A stretch of DNA of 5,592 nt from Clostridia bacterium (GTDB lineage Bacteria > Bacillota > Clostridia > Christensenellales > QALW01), in the NCBI GenBank assembly GCA_017964345.1, contig JAGCSD010000044.1:1-5592 (forward strand), written 5' to 3'. A model generated the notes under the pieces. The model saw only the letters and a list, made by a program, of their open reading frames with translations. It was not told the DNA's origin and made no database searches. Below, piece by piece: positions 1-5,592 of the stretch. Within the stretch, counting starts at the first letter, position 1; each line of letters starts with the position of its first letter. The translations under genes were made by a program, and so were the position numbers.

Positions 1-77
1 GTGCGGCGGCGCTGGATGCTTTTTATCTGCGTAAGCCGCAGGCGGAGCGGGAATATGAGATACGTCACAACGCTTAA
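1..77 (+). CDS. tsaB: TsaB C-terminal end (partial; t6A37 tRNA modification)
   Basis: This is the last 24 codons of a gene that begins before the window, read in the frame whose first full codon is at base 3 and ending in TAA at 75-77. The peptide ends LDAFYLRKPQAEREYE plus a short tail. The Y-L-R-K-P-Q-A-E-R-E-Y/E pattern is, as I know it, the characteristic C-terminus of TsaB (YeaZ), the non-catalytic partner of TsaD in N6-threonylcarbamoyladenosine synthesis at tRNA position 37. It overlaps the start of rimI by 23 bases. The tsaB-rimI neighbourhood is common in Bacillota (often tsaE-tsaB-rimI-tsaD), which supports the call. Only the tail is visible, so the identification rests on one short motif plus context. 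Confidence 0.8.
   Translation, partial: AAALDAFYLRKPQAEREYEIRHNA
44..47 (+). promoter_or_regulatory. Ribosome binding site deciding the rimI start
   Basis: GGAG lies seven bases before the ATG at 55, inside the tsaB reading frame. It supports starting rimI at 55 rather than at the GTG at base 1, which would add 18 arginine-rich residues unlike any GNAT N-terminus. Confidence 0.6.
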
Positions 78-492
78 ACAAAAGTGGATAGACGGAATAG
101 CGGCGATTGAGCAGGTCAGTTTTGCCGATCCGTGGTCGCGCACGGCGTTTGAAAGCGAATTGACAAATCCCTTGGCGCGTTATGCCGTAGCGGTGGAGGA
201 CGAAACCGTGCTTGCTTACGGCGGGTTTTGGAAGATCGTTGACGAAGCGCATATCACCAACGTGGCGGTTGCGCCGCAGGCGCGCCGGCAGGGACTGGGC
301 AGAGCCGTTATGCAGGAACTGATACGCACGGCAAAGGAAGAGCATCTCGCGGCGATGACGCTCGAGGCGCGTGTGAGCAATCGCGCGGCGCTTGCGCTGT
401 ATGAAAGTTTGGGATTTCACGTTGTCGGCGTGCGTCCCGGCTATTATGCCAACGGGGAGGATGCCGCGATTTTGTGGCTGGAGGAGCTGTAA
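55..492 (+). CDS. rimI: Ribosomal protein S18 alanine N-acetyltransferase RimI
   Basis: This is a 145-residue GNAT-fold acetyltransferase, the usual RimI length. RimI moves acetyl from acetyl-CoA to the N-terminal alanine of ribosomal protein S18 in the cytoplasm. Visible features in order: the F-x-x-P-W-S segment at 23-28 typical of RimI, the beta-strand ITNVAV at 67-72, the acetyl-CoA pyrophosphate loop QARRQGLG at 75-82, and the RimI block LEARVSN...LYESLGF at 103-121 followed by R-P-G-Y-Y at 127-131. Glu104 and Tyr116 line up with the catalytic Glu103 and Tyr115 described for Salmonella RimI. The start at 55 is chosen for its GGAG site and because the frame upstream belongs to tsaB, whose end it overlaps by 23 bases, suggesting translational coupling. 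The next gene starts immediately after the stop. The exact substrate is inferred from the family; some RimI proteins acetylate additional targets. Confidence 0.9.
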   Translation: MRYVTTLKQKWIDGIAAIEQVSFADPWSRTAFESELTNPLARYAVAVEDETVLAYGGFWKIVDEAHITNVAVAPQARRQGLGRAVMQELIRTAKEEHLAAMTLEARVSNRAALALYESLGFHVVGVRPGYYANGEDAAILWLEEL

Positions 493-1239
493 ATGATCGA
501 GCAATACGGGGATTTTACCGTTGAAACCGAAGAAATCGGTGCAGGCAGACCGGTGCTTCTGCTCCACGGCTGGGGGTATGGTCATACCCTTTTGAATCCG
601 CTTGCGCGCGAACTTGCTACGCAGTTTCGCGTTCTGATGCCGGATATGCCGGGACACGGCGCTTCACCGGACCCCAAAAAGCCCATGACTGTGTATGATT
701 ACGCACATCTGGTGCAGGCTTTGATAGAAAAGCGCGGATGGGAGAGAGTCGACATTGTGGCGCATTCGTTCGGGTGCCGTTTGGCGCTGATCCTTGCCGC
801 GACTCAGCCCCGACTTGTCAATAAAATGGTGCTGTGCGGCGCGGCGGGTATTCGGGATAAGCGCGGCGCGGCGTATTACGTCCGCGTGTGGAAATATAAG
901 ATAGCCAAGTTTTTTCTGCGTTTGTTCGCGCCGTCCAAGTTCGAAGAATGGCGGAAGAACAAAGGATCGGAAGATTACCGTGTTCTGTCCGATACGATGA
1001 AGGTCACCTTTCAGAATATCGTCAACGAGGACCTCTCACCGCTTCTCAGGCGCGTGAAAGCCCCCACGTTTTTGATTTGGGGCGAGAAGGACACCGCGAC
1101 GCCGCTCTGGATGGCGGAAAAAATGGAACAGGAGATCCCCGATTGCGCCAAGGTCGTGTATTTACAGAGAACACATTATGCGTTTTTGGAAGAAAGTGCC
1201 CGCACACTTGCGATCGTGCGGACGTTTTTCGGGGAATAG
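493..1239 (+). CDS. Alpha/beta-fold hydrolase, substrate unknown
   Basis: This is a 248-residue serine hydrolase of the alpha/beta fold, a typical single-domain length. The oxyanion segment LLLHGWG is at 22-28 and the D-M-P-G-H-G-A-S loop at 51-58. The nucleophile elbow AHSFG at 90-94 gives Ser92, with Ala in place of the more usual first Gly, a common variant. The acid is Asp200 in WGEKDTATP and the base His228 in THYAFLE. The full triad is present, so the enzyme should be active. The lysine- and aromatic-rich stretch at about 123-170 is the expected cap region. There is no signal peptide, so it is probably cytoplasmic. Its ATG directly follows the rimI stop, with GGAGGAG at 480-486 as ribosome binding site, and the Mur ligase gene starts nine bases after it. 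Position suggests a link to envelope metabolism, but the sequence does not reveal whether it is an esterase, amidase, thioesterase or peptidase. Confidence 0.85.
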   Translation: MIEQYGDFTVETEEIGAGRPVLLLHGWGYGHTLLNPLARELATQFRVLMPDMPGHGASPDPKKPMTVYDYAHLVQALIEKRGWERVDIVAHSFGCRLALILAATQPRLVNKMVLCGAAGIRDKRGAAYYVRVWKYKIAKFFLRLFAPSKFEEWRKNKGSEDYRVLSDTMKVTFQNIVNEDLSPLLRRVKAPTFLIWGEKDTATPLWMAEKMEQEIPDCAKVVYLQRTHYAFLEESARTLAIVRTFFGE

Positions 1240-1248
1240 AGGAAAAGT

Positions 1249-2718
1249 ATGATTCTGTTTGCCAAAATTTTGTTGGTTTGCGCCGTAACGGCGCTGACGG
1301 TGCTGGCGGCACGGTATTCGGTCCACATGATGCAGCTTGAGGGGTATTTCCTTTCTCAGTATGTGCCGCATCTGTTTGCGCGCCTGCGCCGCCCGCGGTA
1401 TCTTCTGGCGCCGCCTACGGTCAAAAAACCGCTGCATTACACGCCGCGGATCCTGCGGCTGCTCGTCTGCCTTGCGATTCTGACGGCGCTCTTCGCCGTG
1501 TTTTTCACGTTCGGTTTGCCGGCGCTCTGTCCGTCTTTGCCGTTCCCGCCGGCTGTCTTCTGCGTTCTGCTCGTTCCGCTGGCGTCCCTTTGGGTGCTGT
1601 GCGCCGCGGCGATCATGCTTCCGGTTGAAAAAGCGATCGCCCGCGTGTTCGTGCGCGACGCCGCGCGCCGCCTGAAAGAGAGAAGCGATCTTCAAATCGT
1701 GGCGATTACCGGCAGTTACGGAAAGACCAGCACCAAGTTTATTCTTTCCACACTCTTGTCCGAGCGGTTTTCCTGCCTGACGCCGCCGTCAAGCTACAAC
1801 ACGACGCTCGGCGTCGTGCGGGTGATCCGCGAGCGGCTTCAGCCCGACGACGAGGTCTTTATCTGCGAAATGGGTTCGCGCCATATCGGCGATATTCGGG
1901 AGTTGTGTGATCTCGTGCGTCCCACGCGCGCGATCCTGACGTCGATCGGACCTCAGCATCTGGATACGTTCGGCTCGATCGAGGGCGTAAAACAAGGCAA
2001 GTATGAGTTGATCGAGGCGCTGGGGACGACCGGAACGGCGGTGTTTTCTTCTCTGAACGAAGACGTTCGCGCGCTGTATGAAAAAGCGCCCTGCCGCAAA
2101 ATTTCGGCGGGATTCCTGCCGGAAGACGACGTGCGGGCGGAAAACCTGTCCGTCGGCTGCAGCGGAAGCGCTTTTACCTTGGTCACGCGCGAGGGCGAGC
2201 GCGTGGAATGCGTCACACGCCTTTTGGGAGAACACAATATTTCCAACATCCTCGTTGCCGCCGCCATGGCGCTGGATATGGGGCTGACGCCGGAGGAAGT
2301 ATCCCGCGGCATCGCCAAAATTCAGCCGATCGAGCATCGCCTGCAGATCGTTAAGCAAACGCCGATCACCGTGATCGACGACGCGTTCAACGCCAGTCCC
2401 AACGGCGCCAAAGCCGCGCTGAACGTGCTGGCGCGCTTCACCGGACGGCGCGTGATCGTAACGCCGGGGTTTGTGGAATTGGGGAGCGAGCAGGCGCGCT
2501 TTCACCGGGAACTGGGTGAAGAGATCGCCGCGTGCGCGGACGTCGCCGTTTTAGTGGGCAAAAAGCGCGCGGCGGAAATACAGGCGGGCATGACGGATTT
2601 TAAGGGCGAAACGCATATAGTGGAGTCCTTGGAGGAAGCTATGACCCTGCTCAAAGACATTTCCGTGACCGGCGATGTGGTCCTGTTTGAAAACGACCTG
2701 CCGGATAACTACGAATAA
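1249..2718 (+). CDS. Membrane-anchored MurF-like Mur ligase (atypical)
   Basis: This is a 489-residue fusion of an N-terminal membrane part and the ATP-dependent Mur ligase core. Hydrophobic segments lie at about 2-21, 68-90 and 99-124; the 22-67 loop is rich in Arg/Lys, so the positive-inside rule puts the loop and the catalytic part in the cytoplasm. Core motifs: P-loop ITGSYGKTST at 153-162 (Lys159), EMGSRHIGDI at 207-216 (Glu207, likely metal ligand), the S-I-G-P-Q-H-L-D-T-F-G-S block at 232-243 (His237), Lys251 at the position of the likely carbamylated lysine, GEHNISN at 327-333, HRL at 363-365, and IDDAFNASPNGAKAAL at 376-391. These resemble MurF, which adds D-Ala-D-Ala to UDP-MurNAc-tripeptide. 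However, the usual UDP-substrate domain is absent and the C-terminal K-G-S-R motif is replaced by ENDLPDNYE at 481-489. The ATG has AGAGG at 1238-1242, and ddl follows after 12 bases. Ligase activity is likely; calling it MurF itself would go too far. Confidence 0.8.
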   Translation: MILFAKILLVCAVTALTVLAARYSVHMMQLEGYFLSQYVPHLFARLRRPRYLLAPPTVKKPLHYTPRILRLLVCLAILTALFAVFFTFGLPALCPSLPFPPAVFCVLLVPLASLWVLCAAAIMLPVEKAIARVFVRDAARRLKERSDLQIVAITGSYGKTSTKFILSTLLSERFSCLTPPSSYNTTLGVVRVIRERLQPDDEVFICEMGSRHIGDIRELCDLVRPTRAILTSIGPQHLDTFGSIEGVKQGKYELIEALGTTGTAVFSSLNEDVRALYEKAPCRKISAGFLPEDDVRAENLSVGCSGSAFTLVTREGERVECVTRLLGEHNISNILVAAAMALDMGLTPEEVSRGIAKIQPIEHRLQIVKQTPITVIDDAFNASPNGAKAALNVLARFTGRRVIVTPGFVELGSEQARFHRELGEEIAACADVAVLVGKKRAAEIQAGMTDFKGETHIVESLEEAMTLLKDISVTGDVVLFENDLPDNYE

Positions 2719-2730
2719 GGAGAGGACAAT

Positions 2731-3927
2731 ATGCTGACTATAGCGGTTTTTTTCGGAGGAAAAAGCGTAGAACACGACGTGTCGATCGTGACGGCGCAGC
2801 AGCTGATGCAAAATATCAACCGTGAAAAGTATACGGTCGTGCCGGTCTATATTTCCCGCGAGGGCGACTGGTATTCGGGAGAAAAACTCATGCACGTGGA
2901 GGCGTTTCGCCATTTCGACGCCGGGGATCCGGCTGTCACGCGCGTTTATCTGCCCGCCAACACACGCGTGAAACAGCTTTATCGTTTCACGCCCGAAAAA
3001 AGACGGTTCAAGCGCGAAAACCCGGTTTTCAGTAAAATCGACGCGGCGTTGCTCGCCATGCACGGGTTGAACGGCGAGGACGGTACCCTGCAGGGTCTGC
3101 TCGAAATGGCGGGTGTGCCGTATACCAGCAGCGGTGTGCTGGGTTCCGCCGCGGGCATGGATAAAATTTTGATGAAAGCGGCGTTTGCCGGGGCGGGTTT
3201 CCCGGTTCTGCCGTACACGTATTTTGACCGGCAGGCATGGGAGAACGATCAGGAAACGGTCCTCGATCAGTGCGAAGACCGTCTGACATATCCGATGTTC
3301 GTGAAACCGTCCAATTTAGGTTCGAGCATCGGTATTTCCAAGGCGCGCGACCGCGCCGAGCTTGCCAAAGCCATCGCGCTGGCGGTGCAGTACGATCACC
3401 GCGTCTTGGTGGAAAAAGGACTGGACGCGCCCAAAGAGATCAACTGTTCGGCGCTGGGATTCGGCGATAAGGTCAAGGCGAGCGTGTGCGAAATGCCCGC
3501 CGCCAAGGAGGATTTTCTGACGTTCTCGGACAAATACCTGAGCGGCGGTAAGAATGAGGCGAGCATGGAAGCGCTTTCGCGCCGCATTCCCGCGCCGATC
3601 CCCGAGGACATGACCGCCCGCGTCCGGCAGATGACAGTGGATATTTTCAAGCTGATGGATTGCAAGGGCGTCGTGCGGATCGACTATATTGCCGATCATG
3701 ACCTTGCGAACCTGTACGTCAACGAGATCAACACGATCCCCGGTTCGTTTGCTTTCTATCTGTGGGAACCGCTGGGTATTTCGTATGCGAAACTGATCGA
3801 TATTTTGATCGAAACCGCGTTTCAGGCGTATGAAGCGCGCAAGGAAAACAATTTCGCCTTTGATTCCGAGATCATTGCCAAATTCGCGCTCGGCAGTCAA
3901 AAGAGCGGAAAGTTTGGAAAGCTATGA
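2731..3927 (+). CDS. ddl: D-alanine--D-alanine ligase
   Basis: This 398-residue ATP-grasp enzyme joins two D-alanines for the end of the peptidoglycan stem peptide; it acts in the cytoplasm. Visible motifs: FGGKSVEHDVS at 8-18 (Glu14, first D-Ala site), HGLNGEDGTLQGLLE at 111-125, VKPSNLGSSIG at 191-201 (Lys192 and the Ser198-Ser199 loop), VEKG at 227-230 (Glu228, adenine pocket), RID at 316-318, and NEINTIPGS at 331-339 (Glu332 and Asn334, magnesium ligands). The omega loop carries Lys268-Tyr269, the KY form of true D-Ala-D-Ala ligases, whereas VanA-type D-lactate ligases have His there. The length slightly exceeds the short enterobacterial Ddl because of an extra segment at about 70-100, usual in the longer Ddl group. 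The start is fixed by a strong AAGGAGAGG at 2717-2725. It overlaps the next gene by four bases. All catalytic residues are present. Confidence 0.95.
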   Translation: MLTIAVFFGGKSVEHDVSIVTAQQLMQNINREKYTVVPVYISREGDWYSGEKLMHVEAFRHFDAGDPAVTRVYLPANTRVKQLYRFTPEKRRFKRENPVFSKIDAALLAMHGLNGEDGTLQGLLEMAGVPYTSSGVLGSAAGMDKILMKAAFAGAGFPVLPYTYFDRQAWENDQETVLDQCEDRLTYPMFVKPSNLGSSIGISKARDRAELAKAIALAVQYDHRVLVEKGLDAPKEINCSALGFGDKVKASVCEMPAAKEDFLTFSDKYLSGGKNEASMEALSRRIPAPIPEDMTARVRQMTVDIFKLMDCKGVVRIDYIADHDLANLYVNEINTIPGSFAFYLWEPLGISYAKLIDILIETAFQAYEARKENNFAFDSEIIAKFALGSQKSGKFGKL

Positions 3928-4520
3928 AGCGGTTATATCGTTTCTTTGCCGCCGCGCTGGTCGTTTTGCTGTTGAGCGGCTGTGTTTCCGGCACGGAAAA
4001 ATCGCTGGTGCGCGGCACGGTGAAAGCCTATTTCAACGCCCTGCAAACGCAGGATTTTGCCACCGCCAACGCCTTGACGGTCGCCTGTGAAGAGAATATT
4101 CCCGCGTCCATTGACGCAAGTCCGGTCAATGTGCAGATCTTCGGCGGTATCGCCTATGAATTATGGGGCATCAACAAACAGGGCGGCGTGCTGTATGCGC
4201 ATTTGATGATCACGCAGATCAGCTTAGCCAAGGCGTATGAAAACACGGCGCGCGAATATGACGCCTTTATGCAGGACGCCTATGCGAACAACCGCGTGTA
4301 TACCGACGAGGCAAAGGAGATCAAGTGGAACGAGATTTTTTACCGCCATGTGCAGGGCACGGAGGAAACGGCGGTGTTTGAAGTCGACGTACCGCTGACC
4401 GAGCAGGACGGGTATTGGCGGCTCAACATGACCGCATCTTTCCGCAATGCTCTGTTCGGCGGTGAATTAGACGCCATACGGGCTCTCGAATCTATTCAAA
4501 AAGGAGAGGAAACACCATGA
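3924..4520 (+). CDS. Small lipoprotein, possible NTF2-like domain, function unknown
   Basis: This is a 198-residue protein with a clear lipoprotein signal peptide: M-K-R-L-Y-R, a hydrophobic stretch to residue 16, then lipobox L-S-G-C with Cys20 as the lipidated residue. The mature protein should be anchored on the outer face of the cytoplasmic membrane. The start of the mature part (VKAYFNALQTQDFATANAL, 33-51) has the look of the first helix of NTF2/SnoaL-like lipoproteins. It is followed by strand-like segments and a late Y-W-R-L-N-M strand at 164-169, which also suits that fold. This is a pattern impression, not a proven domain. No enzyme motif is visible. Its ATG overlaps the ddl stop (ATGA), with only a weak GGAAA at 3916-3920, implying translation coupled to ddl. 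The overlap with ddl and the regulator gene puts it in the same transcript, so a role in envelope or alanine metabolism is possible but unproven. Confidence 0.75.
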   Translation: MKRLYRFFAAALVVLLLSGCVSGTEKSLVRGTVKAYFNALQTQDFATANALTVACEENIPASIDASPVNVQIFGGIAYELWGINKQGGVLYAHLMITQISLAKAYENTAREYDAFMQDAYANNRVYTDEAKEIKWNEIFYRHVQGTEETAVFEVDVPLTEQDGYWRLNMTASFRNALFGGELDAIRALESIQKGEETP

Positions 4521-5008
4521 CAAACACGGAACGGACGTTATTGAACCTGCTTCACGAGGACGCCAAGCTGACGGACGAGCAGCTCGCCGCGATGCTGGGC
4601 AAAAGCGAGAAAGAAATCCATGATACGATCGCGGATCTGGAGGCGGCGGGCATTCTTATCGGTTACGGCGCGGTGATCAATCCCGAGGCGACGGAAAACG
4701 ATTCCGTCAGCGCGCTGATCGAGGTGAAGATCACGCCGCAGCGTGACCGCGGGTTTGACGCCATTGCCCGCACGATCTATTCTTTTCCGGAGGTCAAGGC
4801 GTGCTATCTGATGAGCGGCGCGTTTGACTTAATGGTCATTGTGGAGGGCGACAATATTCGTCAGGTAGGGCAGTTTGTTTCCGAAAAACTCTCCGCGCTG
4901 GACAATGTACTGTCCTGCGCCACGCATTTCATCTTAAAGCGTTATAAGCAGGACGGCAGACTTCTGACAAAGGAAAACGACGAACACCGTCAGGCGGTGA
5001 CGCCGTGA
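4517..5008 (+). CDS. Lrp/AsnC-family transcriptional regulator, AlaR (YugG)-like
   Basis: This is a 163-residue regulator with the two-part Lrp/AsnC layout. A winged helix-turn-helix occupies about 3-52 (turn around LAAMLGKSEKEI, 23-34), and an amino-acid-sensing RAM domain about 63-142, with the G-A-F-D-L ligand-loop motif at 101-105 and THFILKRYK at 136-144. Such proteins form dimers and octamers and change DNA binding when an amino acid binds the RAM domain. A strong AAGGAGAGG at 4501-4509 sets the ATG, which overlaps the lipoprotein stop. Its stop overlaps the GTG of a class I/II aminotransferase, the same pairing as Bacillus subtilis YugG/YugH (AlaR/AlaT), so control of alanine synthesis and autoregulation are reasonable inferences. 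The helix expected to contact DNA is unusually acidic (residues 31-42). A general AsnC-type regulator is certain; the alanine link is moderate. Confidence 0.88.
   Translation: MTNTERTLLNLLHEDAKLTDEQLAAMLGKSEKEIHDTIADLEAAGILIGYGAVINPEATENDSVSALIEVKITPQRDRGFDAIARTIYSFPEVKACYLMSGAFDLMVIVEGDNIRQVGQFVSEKLSALDNVLSCATHFILKRYKQDGRLLTKENDEHRQAVTP
4992..5000 (+). promoter_or_regulatory. Ribosome binding site deciding the aminotransferase GTG start
   Basis: AGGCGGTGA differs by one base from the full anti-Shine-Dalgarno complement AGGAGGTGA and ends four bases before the GTG at 5005. It lies within the end of the regulator gene and supports the GTG over the in-frame ATG at 5044. Confidence 0.6.
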
Positions 5009-5592
5009 ATTGGCAGGATAAAATCACTCCGACTGTGCGGGATATGCCGCCCTCGGGGATTCGGAAGTTTTTTGACATTGTGCAAACGATGCCGGACGCG
5101 ATCACGCTGGGCGTGGGCGAACCGGATTTCATTACGCCCTGGCATATCCGCGACGCCGCTATGGAATCCATCCGCAACGGGGAAACGGCATACACCTCTA
5201 ACGCGGGATCGCCGCGTTTGCGCAAAGCGATCGCGCGCTATATGCGCACACGCTTTCACGTCACATACGACGAAAACAGCGAAATTCTGGTAACGGTCGG
5301 CGCGTCGGAGGCGATCGATCTCGCTATGCGCGCACTCATTGCGCCGGGCGACGAAGTGATCATTCCCGATCCGAGCTATGTTTCCTATGTGCCGAATGTG
5401 ACGCTGGTACACGGCGTTGCCGTGCCGGTGCGCACGCGCGCGGAAGACAGGTTCCGTTTGACGCCCGAGGCGGTGGAGAAAGCCGTCACACCGCGCACCA
5501 AGGCGCTGATTTTACCCTACCCGAACAATCCCACCGGCGCGATCATGGAAAAAGACGATCTGGAAAAGCTCGCGCGGGTGATCAAACAACAC
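5005..5592 (+). CDS. Class I/II PLP aminotransferase, N-terminal half (AlaT/YugH-like)
   Basis: This open frame runs off the window after 196 codons, about half of the roughly 390 residues usual for the family. Visible fold-type I features: S-G-I-R-K-F-F-D at 17-24, LGVGEPDFITP at 35-45 (substrate-binding Gly loop), Y-T-S-N-A-G at 63-68, TVGASEAID at 97-105 (PLP phosphate region), PDPSYVSY at 121-128 and PYPNNPTG at 171-178, whose Asn175 should bind the PLP ring oxygen. The Schiff-base lysine lies beyond the edge. The GTG start overlaps the regulator stop by four bases (GTGA) and has a near-consensus ribosome binding site. The ATG at 5044 would remove the first 13 residues, including a K-I-T-P-T-V-R-D-M-P-P-S lead that appears to belong to the family. 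Pairing with an Lrp/AsnC regulator and with ddl suggests alanine formation from pyruvate and glutamate. Aromatic or aspartate substrates cannot be excluded from this half alone. Confidence 0.88.
   Translation, partial: MNWQDKITPTVRDMPPSGIRKFFDIVQTMPDAITLGVGEPDFITPWHIRDAAMESIRNGETAYTSNAGSPRLRKAIARYMRTRFHVTYDENSEILVTVGASEAIDLAMRALIAPGDEVIIPDPSYVSYVPNVTLVHGVAVPVRTRAEDRFRLTPEAVEKAVTPRTKALILPYPNNPTGAIMEKDDLEKLARVIKQH

Noticed and set aside
1..54. Extension of rimI to the GTG at base 1
   Set aside because: The added residues are arginine-rich and unlike RimI, the other frame encodes the TsaB tail, and a good ribosome binding site precedes the ATG at 55.
160..186. Possible promoter inside rimI: TTGACA, 15-base spacer, TATGCC
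   Set aside because: The -10 match is only three of six and the spacer is short; the bases encode conserved-length RimI sequence.
948..1340. Sense-strand open frame of 130 codons spanning the hydrolase/ligase junction
   Set aside because: It overlaps two genes with clear motifs and family-like starts, and shows no motif of its own.
1162..1695. Antisense open frame of 177 codons
   Set aside because: It crosses the hydrolase/ligase junction opposite coding DNA, and its composition is dominated by Arg, Gln and Glu without domain motifs.
1789..2505. Long antisense open frame of 238 codons opposite the Mur ligase
   Set aside because: It lies entirely within a well-supported gene, its product is rich in Arg, Gln and His with no recognisable motif, and it looks like a by-product of GC-rich codon use.
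1249..2718. Mur ligase as MurT of the MurT/GatD lipid II amidation pair
   Set aside because: There is no GatD glutaminase neighbour, no cysteine zinc-ribbon cluster in the middle domain, and the C-terminal motifs follow MurF rather than MurT.
3316..3900. Antisense open frame of 194 codons opposite ddl
   Set aside because: It is fully opposite the conserved catalytic part of ddl and has no recognisable motif.
2731..3927. Ddl as a vancomycin-resistance (VanA/VanB type) D-lactate ligase
   Set aside because: The omega loop has Lys-Tyr rather than the His of D-lactate ligases, and no vanH, vanX or vanRS-like gene is adjacent.
4074..4102. Possible promoter inside the lipoprotein gene: TTGACG, 17-base spacer, TATTCC
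   Set aside because: The spacing is good but the -10 box is weak, and a chance match within coding DNA is as likely; the downstream genes are tightly coupled to those upstream.
5072..5100. TTGACA near the start of the aminotransferase gene
   Set aside because: No -10-like hexamer occurs at 16-18 bases, and it lies inside coding sequence.

Overview
The window is a tightly packed, one-directional stretch of bacterial chromosome. All eight genes lie on the + strand, are separated by 12 bases or fewer, or overlap, and most are preceded by a recognisable Shine-Dalgarno sequence. No gap is long enough to need separate annotation. I see no RNA gene, mobile element, CRISPR array, terminator or convincing internal promoter. 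The DNA looks moderately GC-rich by eye. The protein types (a YugG/YugH-like regulator and aminotransferase pair, a membrane-anchored MurF-like ligase next to ddl, and the tsaB-rimI order) suggest a Bacillota organism, most likely a higher-GC member of the Clostridia. That assignment is an inference from gene content.

Layout. Bases 1-77 are the last 24 codons of tsaB (tRNA t6A synthesis), overlapping rimI (55-492, ribosomal protein S18 N-acetyltransferase) by 23 bases. An alpha/beta hydrolase (493-1239) starts at the next base. Next come a three-helix membrane-anchored Mur ligase (1249-2718) and D-alanine--D-alanine ligase (2731-3927). A small lipoprotein of unknown function (3924-4520), an Lrp/AsnC regulator (4517-5008) and the N-terminal half of a class I/II aminotransferase (5005 to the window edge, GTG start) follow, each overlapping the gene before it by four bases (ATGA or GTGA).

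How the genes fit together. The second half reads as an alanine and cell-wall module. The aminotransferase/regulator pair resembles the Bacillus subtilis AlaT/AlaR (YugH/YugG) pair, which makes L-alanine. Ddl joins two D-alanines, and MurF enzymes are the usual consumers of D-Ala-D-Ala. The MurF-like protein here is not a normal MurF. It has a roughly 145-residue membrane anchor where the UDP-sugar-binding domain should be, and its C-terminal motif is altered, so its substrate is open. It is the most interesting item in the window. The rest is largely recognisable housekeeping, and I do not claim a proven new system.
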